Shown here piece by piece: positions 47,554 through 56,857 of a stretch of DNA of 64,000 nucleotides. This DNA is from Ectopseudomonas mendocina (GTDB lineage Bacteria; Pseudomonadota; Gammaproteobacteria; Pseudomonadales; Pseudomonadaceae): NCBI RefSeq assembly GCF_008041835.1, contig NZ_VRYE01000005.1:1-64000 (forward strand). The letters run 5' to 3'. Both the position numbers and the translations under genes were made by a program. Numbering within the stretch: position 1 is the stretch's first letter; every line of letters begins with the position of its first letter. Below the pieces are notes generated by a model. It made no database searches and was not told where the DNA came from. It worked only from the letters and a program-made list of their open reading frames with translations.

Positions 47554-49461
47554 TCAATCGAGCATATCGCTGTAACGCGTGTCCTTCCTGAACACCAGTG
47601 GCTGGTCGAAGCCCGGCACCTTCACTTCTTCGGTGGTGATGGAGATCGCCTGGTCGTCGATCATGTCGTTGCCGAAGTTGTAGATGATGTCCAGCTTGCC
47701 CTGCAGGGCAAGCTGATCGTACGCGGCAGCGGCGGCACGGGTGCTCTCGCGGCGCGCCAGGTAGGCGTCGAAGGCGGCCTGGCCATGACGCTTGCGCAGC
47801 ATGCGCTCGGCAACGTGCGGGGCCAGCACCAGGGCGCTGGCATTGTTGCCGCCAAAGCCCTTGGAGTTGATGAAGGCCACGTCCAGCGCCTGCTCACCCA
47901 CTTTACGATCGATGGTAGACAGGCTCAGGTGCTCCTGATGCACGTCGCCAGCGACCGCGTCGATGGTCTTGATGCCCGGCACGATGCCGTACCTGAACGC
48001 GCCGAGCGCGGCGATCACCTGGTCGCCGCTGGCGGTGGCCAGGGAGTGGCCGACGAAGGCCTTCACCGCCGTGACCGGCCATTGCTCGATACCGAAGGCT
48101 GCCGCGACGCGGTCGAGGATTTCCGACTCGGTGACGCGGTTGGCCGGTGTGCTGGAGCCATGGGCGTGGACGAAGCTGCGGTTGCGCACGGCGTCCAGAC
48201 CGAGCAGTTGCACGGCGCTGGCCACGGCCTTGGCCACGGTCAGGTAGTTGCCCGGGCCGGGGGCGGAAATGGATTTCTTGAAGCCATCGGCGTTGATGAA
48301 CACGTCCGGCACCGCGCCGTGGATGTCGGCGCCCAGCTCCAAGGCCAGTTCGTCGTCCATCAGCACCACGAACTGGCAGGCTTCGGCCAGGGTGAAGCCG
48401 CAGTTGTCGCCGAACGGGCGGCTGGCGCGGCGGAAGTCCACGTCGCTCTTGCTCTCGATCTGACGCAGGCCTTCTTCGGTGGCCAACGCACCCATAGCGC
48501 CGTAACCCTCGATGCATTCCTGGTTGATCGGTGCCTCGCTGCTGCCGACGATCACCACGCGTGCCTTGCCGCTGGCGATCTGCTCGATGCCCTTCTGCAG
48601 GTTGTAGAGGAAGGTGGCGCAGGCACCGGTGATGCTGCCGGTGGTGCCGACGCTGCCGAGCACGTAGGCGTTGATGAAGTCCGCCGGCATGGTATTGAGG
48701 CCCAGGGCCAGCTGCTTGGCGGTAACGCGACCGCCTTTCAGGCGCGACTGCATCATGCCGCCGAAGCCGTTCTCGTCGAGCTGGCTCATGATGCAGCTGG
48801 CAAACACGGCGATCTCGTCCGGGGCGACATGCTGGACGATGCGCTGCCAGTCGATGCCCACCGAGCGCAGCGCGTCAGTGACGCCGACCACGGTCATGGC
48901 CAGGCCGCGCGGATGGAAACGCGCGTTGTACAGCTCGCTCGGCTCGAACCCGGTGGGCAACTGGCCGGCGGACTTCACCGCCAGTGGGCGGTAGCTGTCG
49001 ACCTTGAATTCGCAGCTGTCGTGCAGGGTGACGCGCACTTCATTGCCGTCGAGCTCTTCTACGGACCAGTTGGCCGGCAGTGGCTCGGGCAGTTGCTTGC
49101 GCTGGGTGATGAAGCTCAGGTTGGCACCATTGGCGGGAGCGACGTCGATGCTCTTCTGCCAGTGGGCGGCGTCCGGGTCGAGATGCTGTTTCTCGATGCG
49201 GCGCACCAGGGTGCCGGCCAGAATCTGCTTGGCGTAGCGGCTTTCGATCTCGGCGAGGCTCAGTGCTTGGCCGTCCTGATCCTGATACTTGCCATCGACC
49301 ACGCGTACCAGCTTCATCATCTGCGCCAGCCCGGCCAGGGTTTCCTGGCGCGCCTGGGGTTCCAGCGACTCCTGCACGGTACGGCGAAAACCATGGTGGA
49401 AGGAGCTGCGCCCGGCTGCGTTGTAACCCCCAAAACCCACGATCACAGGTAAGCGCGACAT
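47554..49461 (-). CDS. fabY: Beta-ketoacyl-ACP synthase FabY
   Basis: This 635-aa condensing enzyme is the FabY type that starts fatty acid synthesis in P. aeruginosa, replacing FabH, by condensing acetyl-CoA with malonyl-ACP. The thiolase fold carries the active-site Cys in TGACATFLYN (about residue 281), histidines in VHAHGSSTPANRV and a glycine-rich KGFGGNNAS near the C-terminus. It is about 200 residues longer than FabB/FabF, as FabY is. Loss of FabY lowers siderophore, LPS and rhamnolipid output in P. aeruginosa. It is monocistronic, with REP-like sequence downstream. Confidence 0.92.
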   Translation of the reverse strand: MSRLPVIVGFGGYNAAGRSSFHHGFRRTVQESLEPQARQETLAGLAQMMKLVRVVDGKYQDQDGQALSLAEIESRYAKQILAGTLVRRIEKQHLDPDAAHWQKSIDVAPANGANLSFITQRKQLPEPLPANWSVEELDGNEVRVTLHDSCEFKVDSYRPLAVKSAGQLPTGFEPSELYNARFHPRGLAMTVVGVTDALRSVGIDWQRIVQHVAPDEIAVFASCIMSQLDENGFGGMMQSRLKGGRVTAKQLALGLNTMPADFINAYVLGSVGTTGSITGACATFLYNLQKGIEQIASGKARVVIVGSSEAPINQECIEGYGAMGALATEEGLRQIESKSDVDFRRASRPFGDNCGFTLAEACQFVVLMDDELALELGADIHGAVPDVFINADGFKKSISAPGPGNYLTVAKAVASAVQLLGLDAVRNRSFVHAHGSSTPANRVTESEILDRVAAAFGIEQWPVTAVKAFVGHSLATASGDQVIAALGAFRYGIVPGIKTIDAVAGDVHQEHLSLSTIDRKVGEQALDVAFINSKGFGGNNASALVLAPHVAERMLRKRHGQAAFDAYLARRESTRAAAAAYDQLALQGKLDIIYNFGNDMIDDQAISITTEEVKVPGFDQPLVFRKDTRYSDMLD

Positions 49462-49716
49462 AACTCAAAAGCTCCTGAACAAGGCCAGCGCGACGCCAGG
49501 CCGGCGCCTTGGGCGCGGGCGGGGTCATAGGGCGGTGGCATTTGGAAAATTTCGGCTGCCTAACCTGACGTGGATCATGACCGTCGAGTCACTCATTCGT
49601 CCAATGTCGTGGCAAGTGCGGCGCGTGTCGCGGATGGGATGGGACTTTGCAAGGGCCGAGGGTGCGCCTGGCGCACCCTCGAACAGCGAGCCCGCCAGGC
49701 GGTGGGCTCGAAGGGC
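49462..49716. other. fabY upstream region and pyrC' downstream region
   Basis: These 255 bases hold the fabY promoter region (no clear -35/-10 pair seen) and the sequence after pyrC'. The pyrC' side has the hairpin at 49658-49680. I see no small gene with a convincing ribosome site. Confidence 0.4.
49658..49680 (-). terminator. Hairpin downstream of pyrC'
   Basis: GAGGGTGCG and CGCACCCTC form a 9-bp stem with a 5-base loop, 37 bases after the pyrC' stop on the minus strand. No strong U-tract follows, so it may be a weak terminator. Confidence 0.5.
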
Positions 49717-50988
49717 TCAGCTCTGGTAGCTGATATGTCCATCCACCAGCGTGTAGCGCACCGCGCCGGGCAGGCAATGGCCGATGAACGGGCAGTTGCT
49801 GCCCTTGGAGTACCACTGCTCGCCAGCGACGGTGGAGGCCTGCGCATCGAACAGCACGATATCGGCAGCGCCACCAACGCTCAGCGTGCCGGCCGGCAGG
49901 CGCAATGCGGCGGCTGGGCCACTGGTCAAACGTGCCAGCAGCGTCGGCAGATCCAGCAGGCCGTCCTGCACCAGGCTCATGGCCAGCGGCAGCTGCAGTT
50001 GCACGCTGCTGATGCCCGGCTCGGTGGCGGCGAAGGGCGCCAGCTTGGCGTCGCGTTCGTGCGGTTGGTGGTGGCTGGCGATGGCCGAGATCACTCCGGC
50101 CTTTACCGCTTCGCGCAGACCGTCGCGGTCGGCCCGCGAGCGCAGTGGTGGCTGTACGTGATAGAGACTGGAAAAATCGATCAGCGCCTCATCGGTGAGG
50201 ATCAGTTGGTACAGCGCCACGTCGGCGGTCACCGGCAGACCACGTGCCTGGGCGGAGGCGATCAGCTCGGCGCCGCGGGCGCTGGTGATCTGGCTGAAGT
50301 GCGCGCGCACGCCGCTCTGTTCCACCAGCAGCAGGTCGCGGGCCAGGGCCACGGTCTCGGCGGTTTCCGGGATGCCGGCCAGGCCGAGGAAGCTGGCGGT
50401 CGGGCCCTCATGCGCCAGCCCGCCTTCGGCCAGGTCGGCATCCTGCGAATGGAAGATCACCTGCAAGTCGAAGGTGGCCGCATATTCCAGCGCGCGGCGC
50501 AGGGTGCGGCTGCTGCGGAAGTTGTCCAGGCCGTTACCGAAGGCGACGCAACCGGCATCGCGCAGGGCAACCAGCTCGGCCAGTTGTTCGCCAGCCAGCC
50601 CCTTGCTCAGCGCGCCAATGGGGAAGACCTTGGTGTGTCCGGCTTCGCGGGCGCGGTCGAGAATCAGCTCGGCCACCGCCGAGGTATCCAGCACCGGCTT
50701 GGTGATCGGAGGGCAGCACAGGCTGGTGACGCCGCCGGCCGCAGCCGCCAGGGTTTCCGTGGCGATGCTGCCCTTGCGGCTATAGCCTGGCTCGCGCAGG
50801 GCCACGGACAGGTCGACAAGGCCGGGGGCAGCGATCAGTCCTTGGGCGTCGAGCGTCTTGTCGGCGACGAAGCCAGCAGGCGCCTGGCCGATGGCGGCCA
50901 GCTTGGTGCCGTCGATATAGAGGTCAGTGACCTGATCCAGGCCGCTGGCCGGGTCGATCACGCGAGCGCCGAGGATTGCGGTACGCAT
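49717..50988 (-). CDS. pyrC': Inactive dihydroorotase-like subunit PyrC' of aspartate transcarbamoylase
   Basis: This 423-aa protein has the dihydroorotase fold but at residues 59-68 reads DLSVALREPG, where active enzymes have DxHxHLREPG. Both zinc-binding histidines are lost (Ser61 and Ala63). In pseudomonads this inactive homologue is a structural partner that PyrB needs to assemble into aspartate transcarbamoylase. Its start overlaps the pyrB stop by one base (TGATG). Confidence 0.92.
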   Translation of the reverse strand: MRTAILGARVIDPASGLDQVTDLYIDGTKLAAIGQAPAGFVADKTLDAQGLIAAPGLVDLSVALREPGYSRKGSIATETLAAAAGGVTSLCCPPITKPVLDTSAVAELILDRAREAGHTKVFPIGALSKGLAGEQLAELVALRDAGCVAFGNGLDNFRSSRTLRRALEYAATFDLQVIFHSQDADLAEGGLAHEGPTASFLGLAGIPETAETVALARDLLLVEQSGVRAHFSQITSARGAELIASAQARGLPVTADVALYQLILTDEALIDFSSLYHVQPPLRSRADRDGLREAVKAGVISAIASHHQPHERDAKLAPFAATEPGISSVQLQLPLAMSLVQDGLLDLPTLLARLTSGPAAALRLPAGTLSVGGAADIVLFDAQASTVAGEQWYSKGSNCPFIGHCLPGAVRYTLVDGHISYQS

Positions 50989-51995
50989 CAGTTGGCCTCC
51001 TCGGCGTTGAGTTGACGTTGGGCGTTCTGCCCGCTCATGGCCATCGACAGCACGGCCATGCGGATGGCGATGCCGTAGGTGACCTGGTTGAGGATCACCG
51101 ACTGCGGGCCGTCAGCCACTGCCGACTCGATCTCCACGCCGCGGTTGATCGGGCCTGGGTGCATCACCAGGGCATCCGGCTTGGCCAGTTTCAGGCGCTG
51201 CTCGGTGAGGCCGAACAGGCGATAGAACTCGCCCTCGCTGGGCAGCAGGCCGCCCTGCATGCGCTCGCGCTGCAGGCGCAGCATGATCACCACGTCGACG
51301 TCCTTGAGGCCTTCATTGGCATCACTGAATACGCGCACACCGTAGCTTTCCTCCAGGCCGACGGGCAGCAGGGTCTTCGGCGCAATGACGCGGATATCCG
51401 GGCAGCCCAGGGTCTTCAGCGCCAACATGTTCGAGCGTGCCACCCGCGAGTGCAGGATGTCGCCGACGATGGCCACCGACAGGTTCTCGAAGTCGCCCTT
51501 GTGGCGGCGGATGGTGAGCATGTCGAGCATGCCCTGGGTCGGGTGCGCGTGGCGGCCGTCGCCGCCGTTGATGATCGCCAGGTTCGGGCACACGTGCTCG
51601 GCGATGAAGTGCGCGGCGCCGGAGTCGGCATGGCGCACGACGAAGATGTCGGCGGCCATCGCCTCGAGGTTGCGCAGGGTGTCGAACAGCGTCTCGCCCT
51701 TGCTGGTGGAACTGGTGGAGACGTTGAGGCTGATGACGTCCGCCGACAGGCGTTGGGCGGCCAGCTCGAAGGTGGTGCGGGTGCGCGTGGAGTTCTCGAA
51801 GAACACGTTGCACACCGTCTTGCCGCGCAGTAGCGGGACTTTCTTCACCGCCCGCGCGCCGACTTCGAGGAAGGAGTCGGCGGTGTCGAGGATTTCGGTC
51901 AACAGCTCGCGGGGCAGGCCGTCGAGTGAGAGGAAATGGCGCAGCTGACCTTGGTCATTGAGCTGCAGCGGGCGCTTGGCGGCGAGTGGCGTCAT
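50988..51995 (-). CDS. pyrB: Aspartate carbamoyltransferase catalytic subunit
   Basis: This 335-aa enzyme joins carbamoyl phosphate and aspartate, the committed pyrimidine step. Carbamoyl-phosphate binding [13 protein letters not shown] (65-77) and HPTQ-type [12 protein letters not shown] are visible, with [14 protein letters not shown] near the aspartate site. Class A ATCases have an N-terminal extension and bind PyrC'. It lies between pyrR (10 bases away) and pyrC' in one operon. Confidence 0.95.
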   Translation of the reverse strand: MTPLAAKRPLQLNDQGQLRHFLSLDGLPRELLTEILDTADSFLEVGARAVKKVPLLRGKTVCNVFFENSTRTRTTFELAAQRLSADVISLNVSTSSTSKGETLFDTLRNLEAMAADIFVVRHADSGAAHFIAEHVCPNLAIINGGDGRHAHPTQGMLDMLTIRRHKGDFENLSVAIVGDILHSRVARSNMLALKTLGCPDIRVIAPKTLLPVGLEESYGVRVFSDANEGLKDVDVVIMLRLQRERMQGGLLPSEGEFYRLFGLTEQRLKLAKPDALVMHPGPINRGVEIESAVADGPQSVILNQVTYGIAIRMAVLSMAMSGQNAQRQLNAEEAN

Positions 51996-52005
51996 CGCGG
52001 GGATC

Positions 52006-52509
52006 TCAGTTGGCGAGCGTCTGGAGTTCGAGGGTCAGCGGCGTGGGGCCGGACAATTTTACCCGCTCGTTGGCCGCCAGCGACAGGGTGGCGCCGACCA
52101 CATCGGGGCGAATCGGCAGCTCGCGAGCGTTCAAGTCGAGTAGGCTGACCAGGGTCACGCTGGCCGGGCGACCGTAATCGAACAGTTCGTTCAGCGCGGC
52201 GCGGATGGTGCGCCCGCTCATCAGTACGTCGTCGATCAGCACCAGGTGCTGGCCTTCGATTTCGAACGGCAGCTCGGACGGTTGCACCTGCGGGTGCAGG
52301 CCGTTCTGGGTGAAATCGTCGCGGTAGAAGGACACATCGAGCACGCCCAGTGCGTCGTTACGCCCTAATGCTTGCAGCAAGGCCTGGGCGACCCAGACGC
52401 CGCCAGTGCGGATGCCGATGAAGCGCGGCTCGCTGATCTGGCGCTGGTTCAGATGCTGGGTCAGCGCACTGGCCATGGCCGGCAGCAGGTCGTTGGGATT
52501 GGGTAGCAT
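52006..52509 (-). CDS. pyrR: Bifunctional PyrR: pyrimidine regulator / uracil phosphoribosyltransferase
   Basis: This 167-aa phosphoribosyltransferase carries the PRPP-binding motif [12 protein letters not shown] (90-101) and flexible-loop region FYRDDF. In Gram-positives it binds mRNA to attenuate pyr genes; in P. aeruginosa it was linked to control of pyrimidine genes as well. No obvious attenuator is visible here between it and pyrB. It is the first gene of pyrR-pyrB-pyrC'. Confidence 0.92.
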   Translation of the reverse strand: MLPNPNDLLPAMASALTQHLNQRQISEPRFIGIRTGGVWVAQALLQALGRNDALGVLDVSFYRDDFTQNGLHPQVQPSELPFEIEGQHLVLIDDVLMSGRTIRAALNELFDYGRPASVTLVSLLDLNARELPIRPDVVGATLSLAANERVKLSGPTPLTLELQTLAN

Positions 52510-52534
52510 GGCGAAACTCCAAATATGAACAGCT

Positions 52535-52716
52535 TCTGAGAGCGTAAGCGAGGCCGCCGAGGCAAGGCAAAAACAGGCGAGGAAGCGCAGTTTACGAGTT
52601 GTAAATGAGCATTGCTCGTTTCACTCGTCCTTCGGGCCGCGCTGAAGCGCGTCAGCCTTTAACGGCTTTCCGAGCCTGTTTTTAACGCAGCATCGGCAAC
52701 GCAGGTAGCTCTCAGA
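52535..52716. repeat. Nested inverted-repeat element between ruvX and pyrR
   Basis: TCTGAGAGC (52535-52543) matches GCTCTCAGA (52708-52716), and AAAAACAGGC (52569-52578) matches GCCTGTTTTT (52674-52683), so two nested inverted pairs enclose about 95 bases. The interior has further symmetric words. The unit fills the ruvX-pyrR gap, and its outer arm runs into the ruvX stop codon. It looks like a non-autonomous mobile or miniature repeat unit. Confidence 0.6.
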
Positions 52717-53146
52717 CCGTGCAGTTTTCCTCTAGCCATCCCTGCAGCAGCAGAGCTGCGGCAATGGAGTCGACCGGGCGCTCGCGATAGCCGCCACTCT
52801 GGCCTTCGCGCAGGCGCTGGCCCTTGGCCTCGAAGGTGGTCAGGCGTTCATCGTGGGTGTAGGCCGGCAGGTTGAAGCGGCCGTTGAGGCGGCGGGCGAA
52901 TTTCTCGGCGCGGGCGCTCATCTCGCTGGGCGTGCCGTCCATGTTCAGCGGCAGGCCGACCACCACGGCGTCCGGCTGCCATTCCTTGATCAGTGCTTCG
53001 ACACGGTTCCAGTCCGGCACGCCGTTCTGCGCCTTGAGCACGCACAGTTCACGGGCCTGGCCGGTGATCACCTGGCCGACGGCGACGCCGATCTGCTTGG
53101 TGCCGTAGTCGAAGCCCAGTAACAGGCGCAGTGGCTTGTCGCTCAT
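52712..53146 (-). CDS. ruvX: Holliday-junction resolvase-like RuvX (YqgF)
   Basis: This 144-aa RNase H-fold protein has GFDYGTKQIGVAVG (11-24) with the catalytic aspartate, VVVGLPLNMDGT and DERLTTFEA. YqgF is involved in 16S rRNA 5'-end processing and is essential in E. coli. It overlaps the algH stop by one base. Confidence 0.93.
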   Translation of the reverse strand: MSDKPLRLLLGFDYGTKQIGVAVGQVITGQARELCVLKAQNGVPDWNRVEALIKEWQPDAVVVGLPLNMDGTPSEMSARAEKFARRLNGRFNLPAYTHDERLTTFEAKGQRLREGQSGGYRERPVDSIAAALLLQGWLEENCTV

Positions 53147-53715
53147 CAGGCGTGCCCGACCTGTGAGCTCAGCAGGCTGAGGTCGACGCCCAGGCGCGCG
53201 GCTGCGGCGTTAAGACGCTGGTCGAACGGCAGGTCGAAGAGAATGCTGCTGTCGGCGGGGCAGGTCAGCCAGGCGTTGTCGGCCAGTTCCGCTTCCAGTT
53301 GCCCGGCATCCCAGCCGGCGTAGCCGAGGGTGATCAGGTATTTGTCCGGGCCGCTGCCATCGGCAATGGCAAACAGCACGTCCTGCGAGGTGGACAGGCC
53401 CAGTTCACCAAGATCCAAAGTGGCCTGAAACTGTTGGCCGGCCGGGTGCAGGACGAAGCCGCGGTCGGTCTGCACCGGGCCGCCGGCGAAGATCGGCAGG
53501 CTGTGGCACAACGCTGCGGGCTCTGCCTCGGGGCGCAATTGCTCGAGTACGTCGGCCAGGCTGAGGCCATTGGGCTTGTTGATCACCAGACCCATTGCGC
53601 CTTGTGCGTTGTGCTCGACCAGGTAGGTGACGGTCTGTGCGAAGTTCGGATCGTCCATGTGCGGCATGGCGATCAGAAAGTGATGCTTGAGCGAGGTGGG
53701 GGCTGAGTTCTTCAT
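53146..53715 (-). CDS. algH: YqgE/AlgH family protein
   Basis: This 189-aa UPF0301 protein begins MKNSAPTSLKHHFLIAMPHM and has GAMGLVINKPNGLSLADVLEQL and ITLGYAGWDAGQLEAEL, both family hallmarks. AlgH of P. aeruginosa was reported to affect alginate and quorum traits; its biochemical role is unclear. It is co-oriented with ruvX. ATG 53715 matches family length; the frame is open upstream but without support. Confidence 0.9.
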   Translation of the reverse strand: MKNSAPTSLKHHFLIAMPHMDDPNFAQTVTYLVEHNAQGAMGLVINKPNGLSLADVLEQLRPEAEPAALCHSLPIFAGGPVQTDRGFVLHPAGQQFQATLDLGELGLSTSQDVLFAIADGSGPDKYLITLGYAGWDAGQLEAELADNAWLTCPADSSILFDLPFDQRLNAAAARLGVDLSLLSSQVGHA

Positions 53716-53809
53716 GACGGCTAGTTTCGGCTTTAAGGCGCCGGGCTTCAAGCTGTAGGGCAATGCAGGACGCCCGCGGCTTCGTATGCAGACCGTTTCG
53801 ATCGACGCT

Positions 53810-54706
53810 CTAGTTGCTCGACAGTCGATCGCCGCGCTCGAAGCGCCAGGTGCGGATGATTTCCAGGCGGTCGATATCGGCCAGGTCACCGGTGAAGGGG
53901 GCATAGGGCGCGGCCAGGCGCACGATGCGTTGCGCGGCCTGGTCGAGTACCGCCTGGCCGGATGATTCCAGCACCTGTACTTCATACAGCGAACCGTCGC
54001 GGTTGATCGACACCAGCAGGCGCAGGCTGCCATAGATACGCTGGCGGCGGGCGTCGTCCGGGTAGTTGAGGTTGCCGATGCGTTCGACCTTCTTGCGCCA
54101 CTCGTCCTTGTACCAGGCGCCCTTGTCGCGCATGGTCGAGGCTGCGTTGAGGCGATGAATCTTCGGGCGCTTGGCATAGGCCTGCACCTCCTGCGCCAGT
54201 TCCGCTTCCAGGCTGGCTATCTCGGCGGACAGTTGGGCAGCGTCGAATACCGGCGCCGGGCGCGTTGTCGCAACCGGCTTGGCTTCCTCGCGTTTGACTG
54301 GCGTCTTCTGCTGCTGCGGGGCGCGGGTGGCGACGGCGGCCTTGGGCGTCTCCTGTCGGGTGGCGGGCTGCTGCGGCGTGGCGGGCGGCGTGACCTTGCG
54401 CACCTCGCTGTCCTGAAAGGGCGCCTGCTCGGTAGTCTTCGGTGCGGCGGTATGCTCCAGGGTGCCGCTGCCTTGCTGGTTGTCCTGAGCGAGGAAATCG
54501 GCCTTGTCCGGTGCTTTTTCGCTCTTGAAGGTGGACAGGGTGATTTCCAGTGTCTTGCTGATTTCCGGTGGCGACTCCAGGGTGAAGCCGACGCCAAGGA
54601 TCACCGCTACGTGCAGTGCGGCGGCAAGAAAGAGGGTGAACCCGAGGCGATCCGCCGGTCGGACGGTGGCGGAGGGCGCGCTGGTTGGGGAGGCTGCTGC
54701 GTTCAT
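53810..54706 (-). CDS. tonB3: TonB-family energy transducer (TonB3-like)
   Basis: This 298-aa protein has one N-terminal membrane helix (about 21-42) without a long preceding tail, a Pro/Lys/Glu-rich linker in the middle (about 70-150) and a C-terminal TonB domain with NYPDDARRQRIYGSLRLLVSINRDG. In P. aeruginosa the homologue (PA0406) is needed for twitching motility, in keeping with its place near pilG-chpA. It is followed downstream by algH and preceded by gshB on the same strand. Confidence 0.88.
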   Translation of the reverse strand: MNAAASPTSAPSATVRPADRLGFTLFLAAALHVAVILGVGFTLESPPEISKTLEITLSTFKSEKAPDKADFLAQDNQQGSGTLEHTAAPKTTEQAPFQDSEVRKVTPPATPQQPATRQETPKAAVATRAPQQQKTPVKREEAKPVATTRPAPVFDAAQLSAEIASLEAELAQEVQAYAKRPKIHRLNAASTMRDKGAWYKDEWRKKVERIGNLNYPDDARRQRIYGSLRLLVSINRDGSLYEVQVLESSGQAVLDQAAQRIVRLAAPYAPFTGDLADIDRLEIIRTWRFERGDRLSSN

Positions 54707-54794
54707 CGCGTATCGGGTCTGCTTTCGAATGTCGCGCAGTCTGCCGGGTAGCGGTGGGCGCCTGCAAGTTGCAGGCGCCAGGCTGCCACTTGCG

Positions 54795-55751
54795 TCAAGC
54801 TTTTAGTCCGCGCTTGCGTGCAATGCAGTCCATCAGGCGTTCGCCGATGCGGGTATCGAAGGCGGCATCGATCTCGCGGATGCAGGTCGGACTGGTGACG
54901 TTGATTTCCGTCAGATGGTCGCCGATTACGTCGAGCCCGACGAAGATCAGGCCTTTTTCGCGCAGGGTGGGGCCAACTGCCGCAGCGATCTCGCGGTCGC
55001 GTTCGGTCAGTGGGCGGGCCTCGCCGCGTCCGCCGGCAGCCAGGTTGCCGCGAGTCTCGCCGGCGGCCGGGATGCGCGCCAGGCAGTAGGGTACCGGTTC
55101 GCCGTCTATCATCAGGATGCGCTTGTCACCGTCCTTGATCGCCGGCAGGTAGGCCTGAACCATGATCTGTTGGCGACCATGCAGGGTCAGTGCTTCCAGA
55201 ATCACGGAAAGATTCGGGTCGCCTTCACGGTGACGAAAGATTTGCGAACCACCCATGCCATCAAGGGGTTTGAGAATGATGTCACGGTGCTCATCGGCAA
55301 ACTGGCGCACAATGTCGGGGCGCCGGGTGACCAGAGTAGGTGGTGTGTACCGAGGGAACTGGGTGGCGAAGAATTTTTCGTTGCAGTCACGCAGGCTCTG
55401 CGGCCGGTTCACGACCAGGACACCATCACGCTCCGCCTGCTCGAGCAGGTAGGTGGAGTAGACGAATTCGTTGTCGAAGGGTGGATCCTTGCGCATCAGG
55501 ATCACGTCCAGTTCGGCCAGCGGCGTGTCCTGTTCGGCATCCAGGGCAAACCAGCGTTGCGGGTCGTTGAATACCTCCAGCGGGCGCATGCGGGCACGGG
55601 CCTGGCCACGAACCTGGTAGAGATCCTGCTGCTCCATATAGAACAGCGACCAGCCGCGTGCTTGAGCGGCCAGTAACATGGCCAGCGAGCTGTCCTTCTT
55701 GAAGGAAATGTTGGCAATCGGATCCATGACGATCCCGAGACGAAGGCTCAT
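54795..55751 (-). CDS. gshB: Glutathione synthetase
   Basis: This 318-aa ATP-grasp ligase joins gamma-glutamylcysteine and glycine. It starts MSLRLGIVMDPIANISFKKD and has DIILKPLDGMGGSQIFRHREGD and DVIGDHLTEINVTSPTCIRE, standard GshB motifs. It is divergent from pilG across 241 bases. Confidence 0.95.
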   Translation of the reverse strand: MSLRLGIVMDPIANISFKKDSSLAMLLAAQARGWSLFYMEQQDLYQVRGQARARMRPLEVFNDPQRWFALDAEQDTPLAELDVILMRKDPPFDNEFVYSTYLLEQAERDGVLVVNRPQSLRDCNEKFFATQFPRYTPPTLVTRRPDIVRQFADEHRDIILKPLDGMGGSQIFRHREGDPNLSVILEALTLHGRQQIMVQAYLPAIKDGDKRILMIDGEPVPYCLARIPAAGETRGNLAAGGRGEARPLTERDREIAAAVGPTLREKGLIFVGLDVIGDHLTEINVTSPTCIREIDAAFDTRIGERLMDCIARKRGLKA

Positions 55752-55992
55752 GGGGGAAATCTCCGCGAGGTAAGAGGGTTAAGGCCTGGTTGGCTATGCC
55801 TTGTGAGGCTGTCAGGGTGGCGTTGGCGATGGCCTTGGTCAAGGGCTGGCGCAGCCCCGGCAGGCTTATAGATTGCATCTGGAGAGTGTGCTACAAAGGC
55901 CCGACGATTGGGCCAAAGCCCATCGGCAACTGGGCCTCAGGCATACTGATAACGCGAATATAACGACTCACCGAGGCGATGGTAGGGCGAAA
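55752..55992. promoter_or_regulatory. Shared promoter region of gshB and the pilG operon
   Basis: This 241-base divergent gap must hold promoters for gshB and pilGHIJK-chpA. TATAAC at 55957-55962 (33 bases before pilG ATG) is a possible -10 for pilG. No convincing -35 pairs are seen. Confidence 0.3.
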
Positions 55993-56400
55993 ATGGAACA
56001 GCATTCCGAGGGTTTGAAAGTGATGGTGATCGACGATTCGAAAACGATTCGTCGCACCGCTGAAACTCTGCTGAAAAAAGTGGGCTGTGATGTCATCACT
56101 GCGGTCGATGGCTTCGATGCCCTGGCCAAGATTGCCGACACTCACCCCAGCATCATCTTTGTCGACATCATGATGCCGCGTCTCGATGGGTATCAGACCT
56201 GTGCCCTGATCAAGAACAACAGTGCCTTCAAGTCCACGCCAGTGATCATGCTGTCCTCCAAGGACGGCCTGTTCGACAAGGCCAAGGGGCGTATCGTCGG
56301 CTCCGATCAGTACCTGACCAAGCCTTTCAGCAAGGAAGAGCTGCTCGGTGCGATCAAGGCTCACGTGCCCGACTTTACCCCGGTGGAACAAGCCTCCTGA
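55993..56400 (+). CDS. pilG: Twitching motility response regulator PilG
   Basis: This 135-aa single-domain receiver has acidic residues VIDDSK (12-17), Asp58 in FVDIMMP and Lys in LTKPFS. It is phosphorylated by ChpA and promotes pilus extension through PilB-linked control. ATG 55993 gives the normal MEQHSEGLKVMVIDD start. Confidence 0.95.
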   Translation: MEQHSEGLKVMVIDDSKTIRRTAETLLKKVGCDVITAVDGFDALAKIADTHPSIIFVDIMMPRLDGYQTCALIKNNSAFKSTPVIMLSSKDGLFDKAKGRIVGSDQYLTKPFSKEELLGAIKAHVPDFTPVEQAS

Positions 56401-56446
56401 CGTTCCGGCCTGACCGCCGTACGCCACTTCTGTATTGGGAAACACC

Positions 56447-56812
56447 ATGGCTCGAATTCTGATTGTTGATGACTCCCCGACCGAGATGTACAAGCTGACC
56501 GCCATGCTGGAAAAACATGGGCATCAGGTACTCAAGGCGGAAAACGGCGCTGACGGCGTGGCTCTGGCTCGCCAGGAAAAGCCCGATGCGGTGCTGATGG
56601 ACATCGTCATGCCCGGCCTCAACGGCTTTCAGGCGACGCGTCAGCTGACCAAGGACGCCGAGACCAGCCACATTCCGGTGATCATCGTCACCACCAAGGA
56701 TCAGGAAACCGACAAGGTCTGGGGTAAGCGCCAAGGCGCCAAGGACTACCTGACCAAGCCGATCGACGAAGATACCTTGCTGAAGACCCTCAATGCGGTA
56801 CTGGCCGGCTGA
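56447..56812 (+). CDS. pilH: Twitching motility response regulator PilH
   Basis: This 121-aa receiver has IVDDSP (6-11), Asp52 in LMDIVMP and a TKPID lysine. It opposes PilG in the Pil-Chp pathway. It starts MARILIVDDSPTEMYK. It lies 46 bases after pilG. Confidence 0.95.
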   Translation: MARILIVDDSPTEMYKLTAMLEKHGHQVLKAENGADGVALARQEKPDAVLMDIVMPGLNGFQATRQLTKDAETSHIPVIIVTTKDQETDKVWGKRQGAKDYLTKPIDEDTLLKTLNAVLAG

Positions 56813-56857
56813 TGCCGTGCTGTCCGTGTACTAAATAAAAAGAAGGCCAAGGCTGGC

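Noticed and set aside
47542-49452. A 636-codon plus-strand frame opposite fabY
   Set aside because: Antisense shadow; fabY on the minus strand has the condensing-enzyme active site and expected length.
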